A DNA stretch of 64,000 nucleotides. Source: Thermoleophilia bacterium (lineage in GTDB: Bacteria > Actinomycetota > Thermoleophilia > Gaiellales > Gaiellaceae). The stretch is taken from positions 1 to 64,000 of the forward strand of contig JAHDVS010000006.1 of NCBI GenBank assembly GCA_023382435.1, read 5' to 3'. The first letter of the stretch is position 1; each line of letters opens with the position of its first letter. The translations under genes and the position numbers were made by a program. Below the pieces are notes generated by a model. It was not told the DNA's origin and searched no databases. It saw nothing but the letters and a program-made list of their open reading frames with translations. This document shows positions 38,465 through 45,870 of the stretch, one piece after another.

Positions 38465-39589
38465 ATGGCGACGACGAAGCGCGACTACTACGAGATCCTC
38501 GGCGTCCCCCGCGACGCCGACGAGCGGGCGATCAAGAAAGCGTTCCGGACGCTCGCGCGTGAGCTGCACCCGGACGTGTCGGAGGCGTCCGACGCGGAGG
38601 AGCGGTTCCGCGAGCTGGCGGAGGCGTACGAGGTGCTGTCCAAGCCGGAGGCCCGCGAGCTCTACGATCGCTACGGGCACGAGGGGCTGCAAACGGGTGG
38701 CTTCCGGCCGGGCTCCTTCGATTTCGCGAATCTCTCCGACCTGTTCTCCGCCTTCTTCGGGGACGAGCTGTTCGGCGGCGGGCAGGCGCGGCGGCGAGGC
38801 AGGCAGCGCGGCGGGGACGTCGCCGTCGAGGTCGAGGTCGATCTCGTCGACGTGGCCCGGGGAGTGGCCCGCGAGGTGCCGCTGACCGTGGCCGTCGCGT
38901 GCGCCGCGTGCGGCGGCAGCGGCGCGGCGGCCGGATCCGCACCCGAGACCTGTCCGGGCTGCGCCGGCGCCGGGCGCGTTCAGCAGGTAGCGAGCACCGT
39001 ATTCGGGCAGATCGTGCGAGCCCAGGCGTGCCCCCGTTGTCGCGGCGCCGGCACGATCATCGCCGAGCCCTGCCCCGCCTGTGACGGCGACGGGCGTGTT
39101 CCCGAGCAGCGAACGCTCGAGGTACGGATCCCCGCGGGCATCCATGACGGCCAGCGCATCCGTCTGTCCGGGGAGGGGCACGCGGGCGACCGCGGGAGTC
39201 GCCCCGGCGATGCCTACGTCGTCGTGCGCGTCCGCCCCGACGAGCGGCTCGCCCGTGACGGCGACGACATCGTGTCGGCAGTCCAGCTGACGATCACCCA
39301 GGCGGCCCTCGGGTGTCGTGTCACGGTTCCGACGATCGACGGCGAGCTGGAGCTCGAGTTCAAGCCGGGGACGCAGCCGGGCGAGGTGCGGGTGCTTCGC
39401 GGCAAGGGGCTTCCCGCGCTCCAGGGCTTCGGCCGGGGCAACCACCGTCTCCTCGTCGGCGTGGTGGTGCCCCACCGGCTCACCGACGAGCAGAGGCGCC
39501 TGCTCGAGGAGTTCGAACGCCTCTCCGGGGAGCGCACGTACGCCCCCGACGAGGGGTTCTTCGAGCGCGTCAGGGCCGCGTTCCACTGA
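38465..39589 (+). CDS. dnaJ: Chaperone DnaJ (DnaJ2-type)
   Basis: DnaJ stimulates DnaK and delivers substrates. The 374-residue protein has a J domain with H35PD, a very short Gly/Phe segment (GGFRPGSFDF), and four zinc motifs: CAACGGSG, CPGCAGAG, CPRCRGAG and CPACDGDG. The C-terminal substrate domains follow. The position next to hrcA and away from dnaK fits the DnaJ2 paralogue of actinobacteria. The stop overlaps the prmA start as CTGA. Confidence 0.94.
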   Translation: MATTKRDYYEILGVPRDADERAIKKAFRTLARELHPDVSEASDAEERFRELAEAYEVLSKPEARELYDRYGHEGLQTGGFRPGSFDFANLSDLFSAFFGDELFGGGQARRRGRQRGGDVAVEVEVDLVDVARGVAREVPLTVAVACAACGGSGAAAGSAPETCPGCAGAGRVQQVASTVFGQIVRAQACPRCRGAGTIIAEPCPACDGDGRVPEQRTLEVRIPAGIHDGQRIRLSGEGHAGDRGSRPGDAYVVVRVRPDERLARDGDDIVSAVQLTITQAALGCRVTVPTIDGELELEFKPGTQPGEVRVLRGKGLPALQGFGRGNHRLLVGVVVPHRLTDEQRRLLEEFERLSGERTYAPDEGFFERVRAAFH

Positions 39590-40374
39590 GCGGCGCGGGA
39601 CGGCTCCGGCGCGCCGCGATCCGCGTCGACGCGCGGGACGCCGAGGAGGCCCGCGCGCTCCTGCTCGCGCTCTGCCCGGCCGGCTTCGAGGAGCTCGAGC
39701 TGCCGGGTCGAGTCGAGCTCGCCGCTTACGTCGACGCCGCCGGGGAGGCGCGGCTCACCCGCGCGTTTCCGCAGGCCGCCGGCAGCAACGTGCCGGAGGG
39801 CTGGGAGGACGCGTGGCGGGCGTTCCACCGGCCGGTCCGCGCCGGCCCGCTCTGGATCGGGCCGCCCTGGGAGCGACCCGATCCGGGTGCGCTGGCCGTC
39901 GTGATCGACCCCGGCCAGGCATTCGGGACGGGGGCGCACGCGACGACCCGCCTCTGTCTCGAGCTTCTCGCCGAGCAGGGGCGCGGCAGCCTGCTCGACC
40001 TCGGCTGCGGCTCGGGCGTGCTCGCGATCGCCGCCGTCAGGCTCGGGTTCGGCCCGGTGGTCGCGCTCGACGACGACCCCGCCGCTGTCGAGGCCGCCCG
40101 CGCGAACGCGCGCGCGAACGGCGTCGACGTCCAGATCCGGCTCGCCGACTGCCTGCGCGAACCGCTGCCGGACACGGCCGTCGCCGTCGCCAACATCGGC
40201 GCCACCGCCGTCAGTCCGCTCGCGAGCCGCGTGCCCGCGCCGCGCCTGATCGCGTCGGGCTACCTCGCCGCCGACCGCATCGAGACACCGGGCCGCCGCA
40301 GCGTCGAGCGGCGCGAGCTCGACGAGTGGGCCGCGGACGTGCTCGAGCGGCCGGCTGCCCGACGACGATCGTGA
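39586..40374 (+). CDS. prmA: Ribosomal protein L11 methyltransferase (PrmA-like)
   Basis: PrmA methylates ribosomal protein L11 using S-adenosylmethionine. The product has an N-terminal ferredoxin-like domain (AIRVDARDAEEARALLLALC) and a Rossmann methyltransferase domain with FGTGAHATTRL, motif I DLGCGSGVLAIAAV and the VANIGA motif. To include the N-terminal domain the frame must open at CTG 39586, which overlaps the dnaJ stop as CTGA; no ATG, GTG or TTG exists there, and the first alternative lies about 68 codons in. The length is 262 residues, slightly short for the family. It sits between dnaJ and mtaB as in Firmicutes. Confidence 0.85.
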   Translation: MSGAGRLRRAAIRVDARDAEEARALLLALCPAGFEELELPGRVELAAYVDAAGEARLTRAFPQAAGSNVPEGWEDAWRAFHRPVRAGPLWIGPPWERPDPGALAVVIDPGQAFGTGAHATTRLCLELLAEQGRGSLLDLGCGSGVLAIAAVRLGFGPVVALDDDPAAVEAARANARANGVDVQIRLADCLREPLPDTAVAVANIGATAVSPLASRVPAPRLIASGYLAADRIETPGRRSVERRELDEWAADVLERPAARRRS

Positions 40375-40431
40375 AGGTCTCCGTGCGCTCGAGCTTCTCG
40401 CTCTTGCAGGCGCAGCGCTGCGATCAGTCCC

Positions 40432-40447
40432 GTCACCCCCCCGTGAC
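40432..40447 (+). terminator. Small hairpin between prmA and mtaB
   Basis: GTCAC, loop of six C, GTGAC form a 5-bp stem 57 bp after prmA. It may end the hrcA-dnaJ-prmA transcript before the mtaB promoter. It is short and has no T-run. Confidence 0.3.
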
Positions 40448-40468
40448 CTCCCGTGGGCGGCGCGCTTA

Positions 40469-40474
40469 TAGCAT
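40469..40474 (+). promoter_or_regulatory. -10 element of mtaB (leaderless geometry)
   Basis: TAGCAT, the same hexamer as at hrcA, ends 7 nt before GTG 40482. The ATG at 40473 overlaps the hexamer, and I treat it as a by-product of the -10 followed by G. Confidence 0.55.
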
Positions 40475-40481
40475 GTCTCGC

Positions 40482-41669
40482 GTGGCGACGTTCAGCGCCC
40501 GCTTCCTCGGCTGCAAGGTCTCCCACGCCGACGTGCAGGAGGTCCGCGAGCGCCTGCTCGCGGACGGCCATCTCGAGGCGGAGCGGTCGGAGGTCGCCGT
40601 GATCGGCACGTGCTGCGTCACCCGGGAGGCGGTCGCGAAGTCCCGCAAGGCGGCGCGGCGGGCGGCCGGGAGCGCCCGGCGCGTCTACCTGACGGGCTGC
40701 GCCGCCAGCCTGCCCGGCGCTTTCGACGGCCTGCCCGGGAACGTCGAGGTCGTCGCCCTCCCGAGCGAGCGGACGCCCGGGTTCGTCGCCGGGCGGCTGG
40801 GTGCGCTCGGCTGCGCGACGGCCGGCGCCGGTCTCGACCGGGTTCGCGCCTTCGTGAAGGTGCAGGATGGCTGCGGCTTCGCCTGCTCGTTCTGCGTGAT
40901 CCCGAGCGTGCGCGGCGGCCCGCGCAGCCGCCCCGCAGCCCGGGTGCTTGCCGAGATCCGCCGCCGGGTCGGGCAGGGACATCGCGAGGTCGTTCTGACC
41001 GGGATCAATCTCGGCTGCTACCGCGACCGCGAGGCCGCGCTCGACCTCGCCGGGCTCGTGCGCGCTGCCGGAGCGACGCCGGGGCTCGCGCGGCTGCGGC
41101 TCTCGTCCGTCGAGGTCAACCACGTAACGCCAGCGCTGCTCGCCGCGCTGCGGGAGACAGGGGCGGCCTCGCCGCACCTGCACGTGCCGCTCCAGTCCGG
41201 GGACGACGGCGTTCTGCGGGCGATGCGCCGGCGCTACACCGCCGCCACGTTCCTGCGCCGGCTCGAGCTCGCGGACCGCTTCAACGTGACGACCGACGTG
41301 ATCGTCGGCTTCCCCGGCGAGGACGAGGCGGCGTTCGAGCGGACGCTCGCGGTCGTCGAGCTTGCCGGGATCACGCGGGCGCACGTGTTCCCGTACTCGC
41401 CCAGGCCCGGCACGGGGACCGCGGGGCTCGACCCCGTTCCCGCCGCCGTCAAGCGCGAGCGCGGCTCGCGGCTGCGCGCGGCCGTCCGGGAGGCCAGGCT
41501 GGCGGCCTGGGCGCGCAAGCTCGGCAGCGAAGACACGGTCCTCGTCGACCGGCCCGGCCGGGGCTACGGCGACGATTACTCGCCCTGGCTCGTCGAGGGC
41601 CGGCCCGTCGGCGCGTTCGTGGCGGTACGGGCCGGCGCGGTCACGGAGGAGGGGATCCTCGCTGCCTGA
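40482..41669 (+). CDS. mtaB: tRNA methylthiotransferase MtaB-like
   Basis: MtaB adds a methylthio group to t6A37 of tRNAs, using radical SAM chemistry and two iron-sulfur clusters. The 395-residue product has the N-terminal UPF0004 domain (FLGCKVSHADVQEVRERL, GTCCVT, LTGCAA), the radical SAM motif CGFACSFCVIP and the LHVPLQSGDD and DVIVGFPGE blocks. A C-terminal TRAM-like part seems short. I use GTG 40482 rather than ATG 40473 because of the TAGCAT element. It may equally be another member of the MiaB family. Confidence 0.9.
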   Translation: MATFSARFLGCKVSHADVQEVRERLLADGHLEAERSEVAVIGTCCVTREAVAKSRKAARRAAGSARRVYLTGCAASLPGAFDGLPGNVEVVALPSERTPGFVAGRLGALGCATAGAGLDRVRAFVKVQDGCGFACSFCVIPSVRGGPRSRPAARVLAEIRRRVGQGHREVVLTGINLGCYRDREAALDLAGLVRAAGATPGLARLRLSSVEVNHVTPALLAALRETGAASPHLHVPLQSGDDGVLRAMRRRYTAATFLRRLELADRFNVTTDVIVGFPGEDEAAFERTLAVVELAGITRAHVFPYSPRPGTGTAGLDPVPAAVKRERGSRLRAAVREARLAAWARKLGSEDTVLVDRPGRGYGDDYSPWLVEGRPVGAFVAVRAGAVTEEGILAA

Positions 41670-42000
41670 GACAACCTGCGTGTTCTGCCGGATCGCGCGC
41701 GGCGAGCTTCCCGCCGACGTCGTCCATCGCGCCGACGGGCTGCTCGCGATCCGCGACATCGCGCCGAAGGCGCCGGTTCACGTGCTCTGCTTCCCCGAGC
41801 GCCACCTCGCGACGTTCCGCGAGATCTCCTTGCTCGACCCTGCGGAGGCCAAGCGGCTGCTCGATTTCGTCGCTGAGACCGCCGAGCGCGTGGGCCTCGA
41901 CGACTACCGGGTGATCGTCAACGTCGGCCCCGAGGCCGGGCAGACGGTCTTCCACCTCCACTGGCACGTGCTCGGAGGACGTACGCTTCCGTTTCCATGA
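41662..42000 (+). CDS. HIT-family nucleotide-binding protein
   Basis: This is a histidine-triad hydrolase or transferase of the HinT branch, 112 residues. The N-terminus TTCVFCRIARGELPAD carries the Cys pair, and the catalytic motif is VFHLHWHVLGG. The frame has no ATG, GTG or TTG that keeps the first cysteine. CTG 41662 lies 7 nt after ggaggagggg (41645-41654) and overlaps the mtaB stop by 8 nt, so I take it as the start. GTG 41680 would begin after the first Cys. The next gene overlaps as ATGA. Confidence 0.88.
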   Translation: MPETTCVFCRIARGELPADVVHRADGLLAIRDIAPKAPVHVLCFPERHLATFREISLLDPAEAKRLLDFVAETAERVGLDDYRVIVNVGPEAGQTVFHLHWHVLGGRTLPFP

Positions 42001-42434
42001 TCGAACGGATCGAGACCGACCTCAAGGAGGCGATGCGCCGGCGCGACCCGGTGCGCCGCTCGACGCTGCGCCTGACGCTGGCCGCTCTGCGTGCGGCCGA
42101 GAAGGAGCTCGACCGGCCGCTGAAGGTCGAGGAGGAGCTCCAGGTGCTGCAGCGCGAGCGCAAGCGCCGTCTCGAGTCGGTGCGGGCGTTCCGCGAGGCT
42201 GGCCGCGAGGAGCAGGCCGCGAGCGAGGAGGAGGAGCTGCGCGTGCTCGAGGAGCTGTTGCCCGAGCCGGTGTCCGAGGCCGAGCTCGAGCGGATCGTGG
42301 AGAACGCGATCGCGGAGACGGGAGCGACGTCGCTGCGCGACCTCGGCCGCGTGATGGCGGACGTGATGCCCCAGGTCGCCGGGCGCGCCGACGGCTCGAG
42401 CGTCAGCCAGCTCGTGCGCGAGCTGCTCGCGTAG
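41997..42434 (+). CDS. YqeY/GatB-tail domain protein
   Basis: This is a 145-residue helical protein of the YqeY family, which resembles the tail domain of GatB, the amidotransferase subunit that binds tRNA. Evidence is MIERIETDLKEAMRRRDPVR at the start and the C-terminal GRVMADVMPQVAGRADG block, followed by a helix. Its cellular role is not established, although such tails bind tRNA. The start is ATG 41997 inside the HIT gene stop. It keeps the mtaB-yqeY-phoH order. Confidence 0.9.
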   Translation: MIERIETDLKEAMRRRDPVRRSTLRLTLAALRAAEKELDRPLKVEEELQVLQRERKRRLESVRAFREAGREEQAASEEEELRVLEELLPEPVSEAELERIVENAIAETGATSLRDLGRVMADVMPQVAGRADGSSVSQLVRELLA

Positions 42435-42462
42435 GCCGGCCGCCCGGCCCCGGCCGGCCTTC

Positions 42463-42468
42463 TAGACT
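42463..42468 (+). promoter_or_regulatory. -10 element of phoH (leaderless geometry)
   Basis: TAGACT ends 8 nt before TTG 42477. The alternative TTG at 42468 begins within the hexamer and is unlikely to be transcribed. Confidence 0.5.
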
Positions 42469-42476
42469 TGGAGACG

Positions 42477-43436
42477 TTGCAGGACGTCCTGTCCGTACCG
42501 AACGAGGTCGCGGCGGAGCTCGCCTCGATCGACGACGGCATCCTGGAGGCGCTGCGGGACCGGTTCGGCTGCTCGATCCTGTTGCGCGGCAACCGCGTGA
42601 CGCTCGAAGGGCGCGAGGCGGACGTGGCGGCCGCACGCACGGTGCTCGACGAGCTGGTCGAGCTCGTCGACGCAGGCCACGAGATCGGCCCGGGTACCGT
42701 GGACGCGGTGCTCGGGGCGCTCGAGGAGTCGGCCGACGTGCGCGACGTGTTCGAGGACGTGATCTGGCGCCACCGGGGCAAGAAGATCACGCCGAAGACC
42801 GTCAACCAGAAGCGCTACGTCGACGCGATCCGGGCCCGCACGATCACGTTCGGGATCGGGCCGGCCGGGACGGGGAAGACCTACCTCGCGATGGCGCTCG
42901 CCGTCGCGGCGCTCGCCGAGCGCGAGGTGGGCCGGATCATCCTCACGCGTCCCGCGGTCGAGGCGGGGGAGCGGCTCGGCTTCCTGCCGGGCGACATGCT
43001 CGCGAAAGTCGACCCGTACCTGCGCCCGCTGTTCGACGCCCTCTACGACATGCTCGACGCGGACCGGCTCGCCTCCTACATGGAGAAAGGTGCGATCGAG
43101 GTCGCCCCGCTCGCGTTCATGCGCGGCCGCACCCTCAACGATTCGTTCGTGATCCTCGACGAGGCGCAGAACACGAGCCCCGAGCAGATGCAGATGTTCC
43201 TGACACGCCTCGGCTTCGGCTCGCGGGTCGTTGTCACCGGTGACGTCACCCAGGTCGACCTGCCGCGCGACCAGGCGTCCGGGCTGATCCAGGTGCAGGA
43301 GATCCTCGCCGGCGTCGAGGGGATCGCGTTCGTCGAGTTCGGCCACCAGGACGTCGTGCGCCACAAGCTCGTCCAGCGAATTGTCGAGGCCTACCGGCTC
43401 CACGCCGAAGAGACCGGCACCCAGCGGCGGCGTTGA
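42477..43436 (+). CDS. phoH: PhoH-like ATPase/ribonuclease-type protein
   Basis: This is a cytoplasmic PhoH-family NTPase of 319 residues. It has an N-terminal KH-like part (SILLRGNRVTLEGREADVAA), then Walker A GPAGTGKT, the LTRPAVEAGERLGFLPGD block and Walker B FVILDEAQNT. The start is TTG 42477, based on the TAGACT element; TTG 42468 would add three residues. It pairs with ybeY through a TTGA overlap. PhoH and YbeY act together in rRNA and RNA quality control in other bacteria. Confidence 0.92.
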   Translation: MQDVLSVPNEVAAELASIDDGILEALRDRFGCSILLRGNRVTLEGREADVAAARTVLDELVELVDAGHEIGPGTVDAVLGALEESADVRDVFEDVIWRHRGKKITPKTVNQKRYVDAIRARTITFGIGPAGTGKTYLAMALAVAALAEREVGRIILTRPAVEAGERLGFLPGDMLAKVDPYLRPLFDALYDMLDADRLASYMEKGAIEVAPLAFMRGRTLNDSFVILDEAQNTSPEQMQMFLTRLGFGSRVVVTGDVTQVDLPRDQASGLIQVQEILAGVEGIAFVEFGHQDVVRHKLVQRIVEAYRLHAEETGTQRRR

Positions 43437-43810
43437 TCGAGATCGAGGTTGTCAACCGAAGCGGCGCCCCCGCGGACGAGCAGGCGCTTTGCGACCTGTG
43501 CCGGCACGTTCTCGCCGCGGAGGGAGTCGAGGGCGGCGACCTCGGCGTGACGCTGATCGGGCCGGGCGAGATCGCCGCGCTCAAGCGCGAGCACCTGGGC
43601 GCGCACGAGCCGACCGACGTGCTCTCGTTCCCGATCGACGGTCGCGACGAGCTGCCCGCGGGCGTGCCCCGGCAACTCGGCGACGTCGTTCTCTGTCCGC
43701 AGGTCGTCGGCGATGCGTGGCGGGCGCCGCTCGTGCACGGGCTGCTGCATCTGCTCGGCTACGACCACGGCGAGGCGATGGAGCGCCGGGAGGCGGCGCT
43801 CCTGCCGTGA
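43433..43810 (+). CDS. ybeY: Endoribonuclease YbeY
   Basis: YbeY is a metal-dependent endoribonuclease needed for 16S rRNA 3'-end maturation and 70S quality control. The 125-residue product has the zinc-binding motif HGLLHLLGYDH near the C-terminus and the conserved PTDVLSFPID block. It starts at TTG 43433 in a TTGA overlap with phoH. It is slightly shorter than the usual 150 residues because the tail after the motif is brief. The next gene overlaps as GTGA. Confidence 0.93.
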   Translation: MIEIEVVNRSGAPADEQALCDLCRHVLAAEGVEGGDLGVTLIGPGEIAALKREHLGAHEPTDVLSFPIDGRDELPAGVPRQLGDVVLCPQVVGDAWRAPLVHGLLHLLGYDHGEAMERREAALLP

Positions 43811-44601
43811 GCGCCACGAAGCCCTCCGGTAGACCGCCCGCCGAGCCCGGTCGCCCGCCGTCCGAGGAGGAGGCCCGCGCGCCCGGGCCTCGCGGGTCGA
43901 CCTCGATCCTCCAGAGCTTCAATTACGCGTTCGAGGGGATCACCTGGGTGCTGCGGACGCAACGAAACATGCGCATCCACTTCGGGATCGCGACGCTCGT
44001 GCTCGTCGTCGCGTTCGCCTACGACGTGACCAGGATCGAGCTGATCGTGCTCCTGCTCGCGATCGCGTTCGTCCTGATCGCGGAGATGATCAACACGGCG
44101 CTGGAGGCGGCGACGGATGTCGCCACGACATCGTTCGACCCGCTCGCGAAGCTCGCCAAGGACATTGCCGCCGGGGCGGTCCTGATCGCGTCCGTCACCG
44201 CCCTCGTGATCGCCTACCTCGTGCTGGCCGACCGGCTCGGTCAGCCAACCGACCGGTTGCTCACGCAGATCCGCGACCGGCCGCTCCACCTGACGCTGAT
44301 CGCTCTCGTCGTCGTGATCCTCCTGGTGATCGCGCTCAAGGCTCTGACCCGGCGGGGTCGCCCCCTTTCCGGCGGGCTCCCCTCGGGGCACGCCGCGCTC
44401 GCGTTCGCCGGCTGGGCGGCGATCGCCTTCCTGACCGAGGGCTTCCGCCACCGCGTGCTCGTGTCGACGGTCGCGTTCGTTCTGGCCCTGCTCGTCGCGC
44501 AGACCCGCGTCGAGTCGGGGATCCACTCGACCCTCGAGGTCGCGATCGGTGCCGTGTTGGGCGCGGGAGTGACCCTCGCGCTCTTCCAGGCGTTCGGCTG
44601 A
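43807..44601 (+). CDS. Fused undecaprenol kinase (DgkA-type) and PAP2 phosphatase
   Basis: Two opposite lipid enzymes are joined in 264 residues. After a Pro-rich cytoplasmic N-terminus comes the Gram-positive DgkA-type kinase (EGITWVLRTQRNMRIHFGIA, EMINTALEAATD, KLAKDIAAGAVLIA), which phosphorylates undecaprenol. It is followed by a short PAP2 domain (KALTRRGRPLSGG, LPSGHAALAF, TRVESGIHSTLEVAIG) with the KxxxxxxRP, PSGH and R-x5-H motifs; Glu stands where Asp is usual after His. The PAP2 part would dephosphorylate undecaprenyl diphosphate, so both could supply the C55-P carrier. The start is GTG 43807, and cdd follows with a 1-nt overlap. Confidence 0.88.
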   Translation: MSATKPSGRPPAEPGRPPSEEEARAPGPRGSTSILQSFNYAFEGITWVLRTQRNMRIHFGIATLVLVVAFAYDVTRIELIVLLLAIAFVLIAEMINTALEAATDVATTSFDPLAKLAKDIAAGAVLIASVTALVIAYLVLADRLGQPTDRLLTQIRDRPLHLTLIALVVVILLVIALKALTRRGRPLSGGLPSGHAALAFAGWAAIAFLTEGFRHRVLVSTVAFVLALLVAQTRVESGIHSTLEVAIGAVLGAGVTLALFQAFG

Positions 44602-44963
44602 TGGACGACGCCGCCCTCCTCGAGGAGGCCCGGCGCGCCGCGCGCGCCGCGTACGCCCCCTACTCGGGGCTCGCGGTCGGAGCTGTCGCGCTCGCCCGCG
44701 ACGGGCGCGTGTTCGCCGGCGTGAACGTCGAGTGCGCCTCGTACCCCCTTGGCCTCTGCGCCGAGCGTGCAGCCCTGGCCAGGGCCGTCGCCGACGGGAT
44801 CCGGCCGGGCGACGTCGAGGCCGTTGCCGTCACCGCCGCGCCGTGTGGTGGCTGCCGCCAGTGGCTCGTCGAGCTGCGTGTCGGTCGGGTGATCTACCCG
44901 GACGGCGGTGGCGTTGCCGTCCGCTTCCCCGCCGAGCTGCTGCCGGGCGCGTTCGAGCTGTGA
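44601..44963 (+). CDS. cdd: Cytidine deaminase
   Basis: Cdd deaminates cytidine and deoxycytidine to uridine in pyrimidine salvage. The 120-residue homotetrameric-type enzyme has the zinc motif CAERAA with the catalytic Glu and the PCGGCRQ cysteine pair, plus YSGLAVGAVALARDG and NVECASYPLGL for substrate binding. The start is ATG 44601, sharing one base with the previous stop. The ybeY-dgkA-cdd-era order is ancestral. The stop overlaps era as GTGA. Confidence 0.95.
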   Translation: MDDAALLEEARRAARAAYAPYSGLAVGAVALARDGRVFAGVNVECASYPLGLCAERAALARAVADGIRPGDVEAVAVTAAPCGGCRQWLVELRVGRVIYPDGGGVAVRFPAELLPGAFEL

Positions 44964-45820
44964 GGAGCGGGTTCGTCGCGCTCGCGGGACGGCCGAACGT
45001 CGGCAAGTCGACGCTCGTGAACGCGCTCTGCGCCGGCAAGATCGCGATCGTCTCCGACAAGCCGCAGACGACCCGCCACCGCGTCTCGGGCATCGCCGAG
45101 GGCGAGGGCTACCAGCTCGTGCTCGTCGATCTGCCCGGGTTCCAGCGGCCGCTCGACCCGCTGACGGAGCGGATGCAACGAACCGTTGATCGGGGACTCG
45201 CCGACGTCGACGGCGTGCTGCTCGTGCTCGCCGCCGACGAGCGTCCGGGGCCCGGCGACCGGTTCGTCGCGCGCAGGGCGTTCGCCGGGTCGGCGCCGGT
45301 CGTGATCGCTCTGAACAAGACCGACCGGCTCGGGCCGGCCGAGATCGCGGAGCAGATCGAGCGGGTCGCCGGACTGGGCGACTTCCGTGCCCTTCACCCC
45401 GTGAGCGCCCGCACGGGCGACGGCGTCGCGGCGCTTCGCGACGAGCTGGCTGCCCTCCTACCGGAGGGGCCTCGCTACTTCCCGGAAGGCGCCACCACCG
45501 ACCAGCCGCTCGGCTTCCGTGTCGCGGAACTCGTCCGCGAGCGGGCGCTCGAGCTGACCCGGGAGGAGGTTCCGCACGCCATCACCGTGGAGCTCGAGGA
45601 GCTCGGCGAGAGGCGCGTGCGTGCGAGCGTACTCGTCGAGACCGAGGCGCAGAAGCGAATCGTGGTCGGGCACGGCGGGCGGACGATCAGGGAGATCGGG
45701 ATCCGCGCGCGGCCCGAGATCGAGTGCCTGCTCGACCGGCCCGTGTTCCTCGAGCTTCGGGTCAAGGTGCGGCCCCGGTGGCGTCGCGACAGGGCCTTGC
45801 TGGAGCGGCTCGGGTTGTGA
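44960..45820 (+). CDS. era: GTPase Era
   Basis: Era is a GTPase that binds the 3' end of 16S rRNA during 30S assembly. The 286-residue protein has P-loop GRPNVGKST, the switch region KPQTTRHRVSGI, DLPGFQ and NKTD, then a KH domain (EAQKRIVVGHGGRTIREIGI) near the C-terminus. The start is GTG 44960, overlapping the cdd stop. recO, a common next gene, does not follow here. Together with ybeY it supports 16S maturation. Confidence 0.95.
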   Translation: MRSGFVALAGRPNVGKSTLVNALCAGKIAIVSDKPQTTRHRVSGIAEGEGYQLVLVDLPGFQRPLDPLTERMQRTVDRGLADVDGVLLVLAADERPGPGDRFVARRAFAGSAPVVIALNKTDRLGPAEIAEQIERVAGLGDFRALHPVSARTGDGVAALRDELAALLPEGPRYFPEGATTDQPLGFRVAELVRERALELTREEVPHAITVELEELGERRVRASVLVETEAQKRIVVGHGGRTIREIGIRARPEIECLLDRPVFLELRVKVRPRWRRDRALLERLGL

Positions 45821-45858
45821 CCCGCCGGTCGGCGAGGCGCCGCGGTCGCTTCCCCGCG

Positions 45859-45864
45859 TAGGCT
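45859..45864 (+). promoter_or_regulatory. -10 element of the M3-like peptidase gene (leaderless geometry)
   Basis: TAGGCT ends 6 nt before ATG 45871. Confidence 0.45.
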
Positions 45865-45870
45865 TGACGG

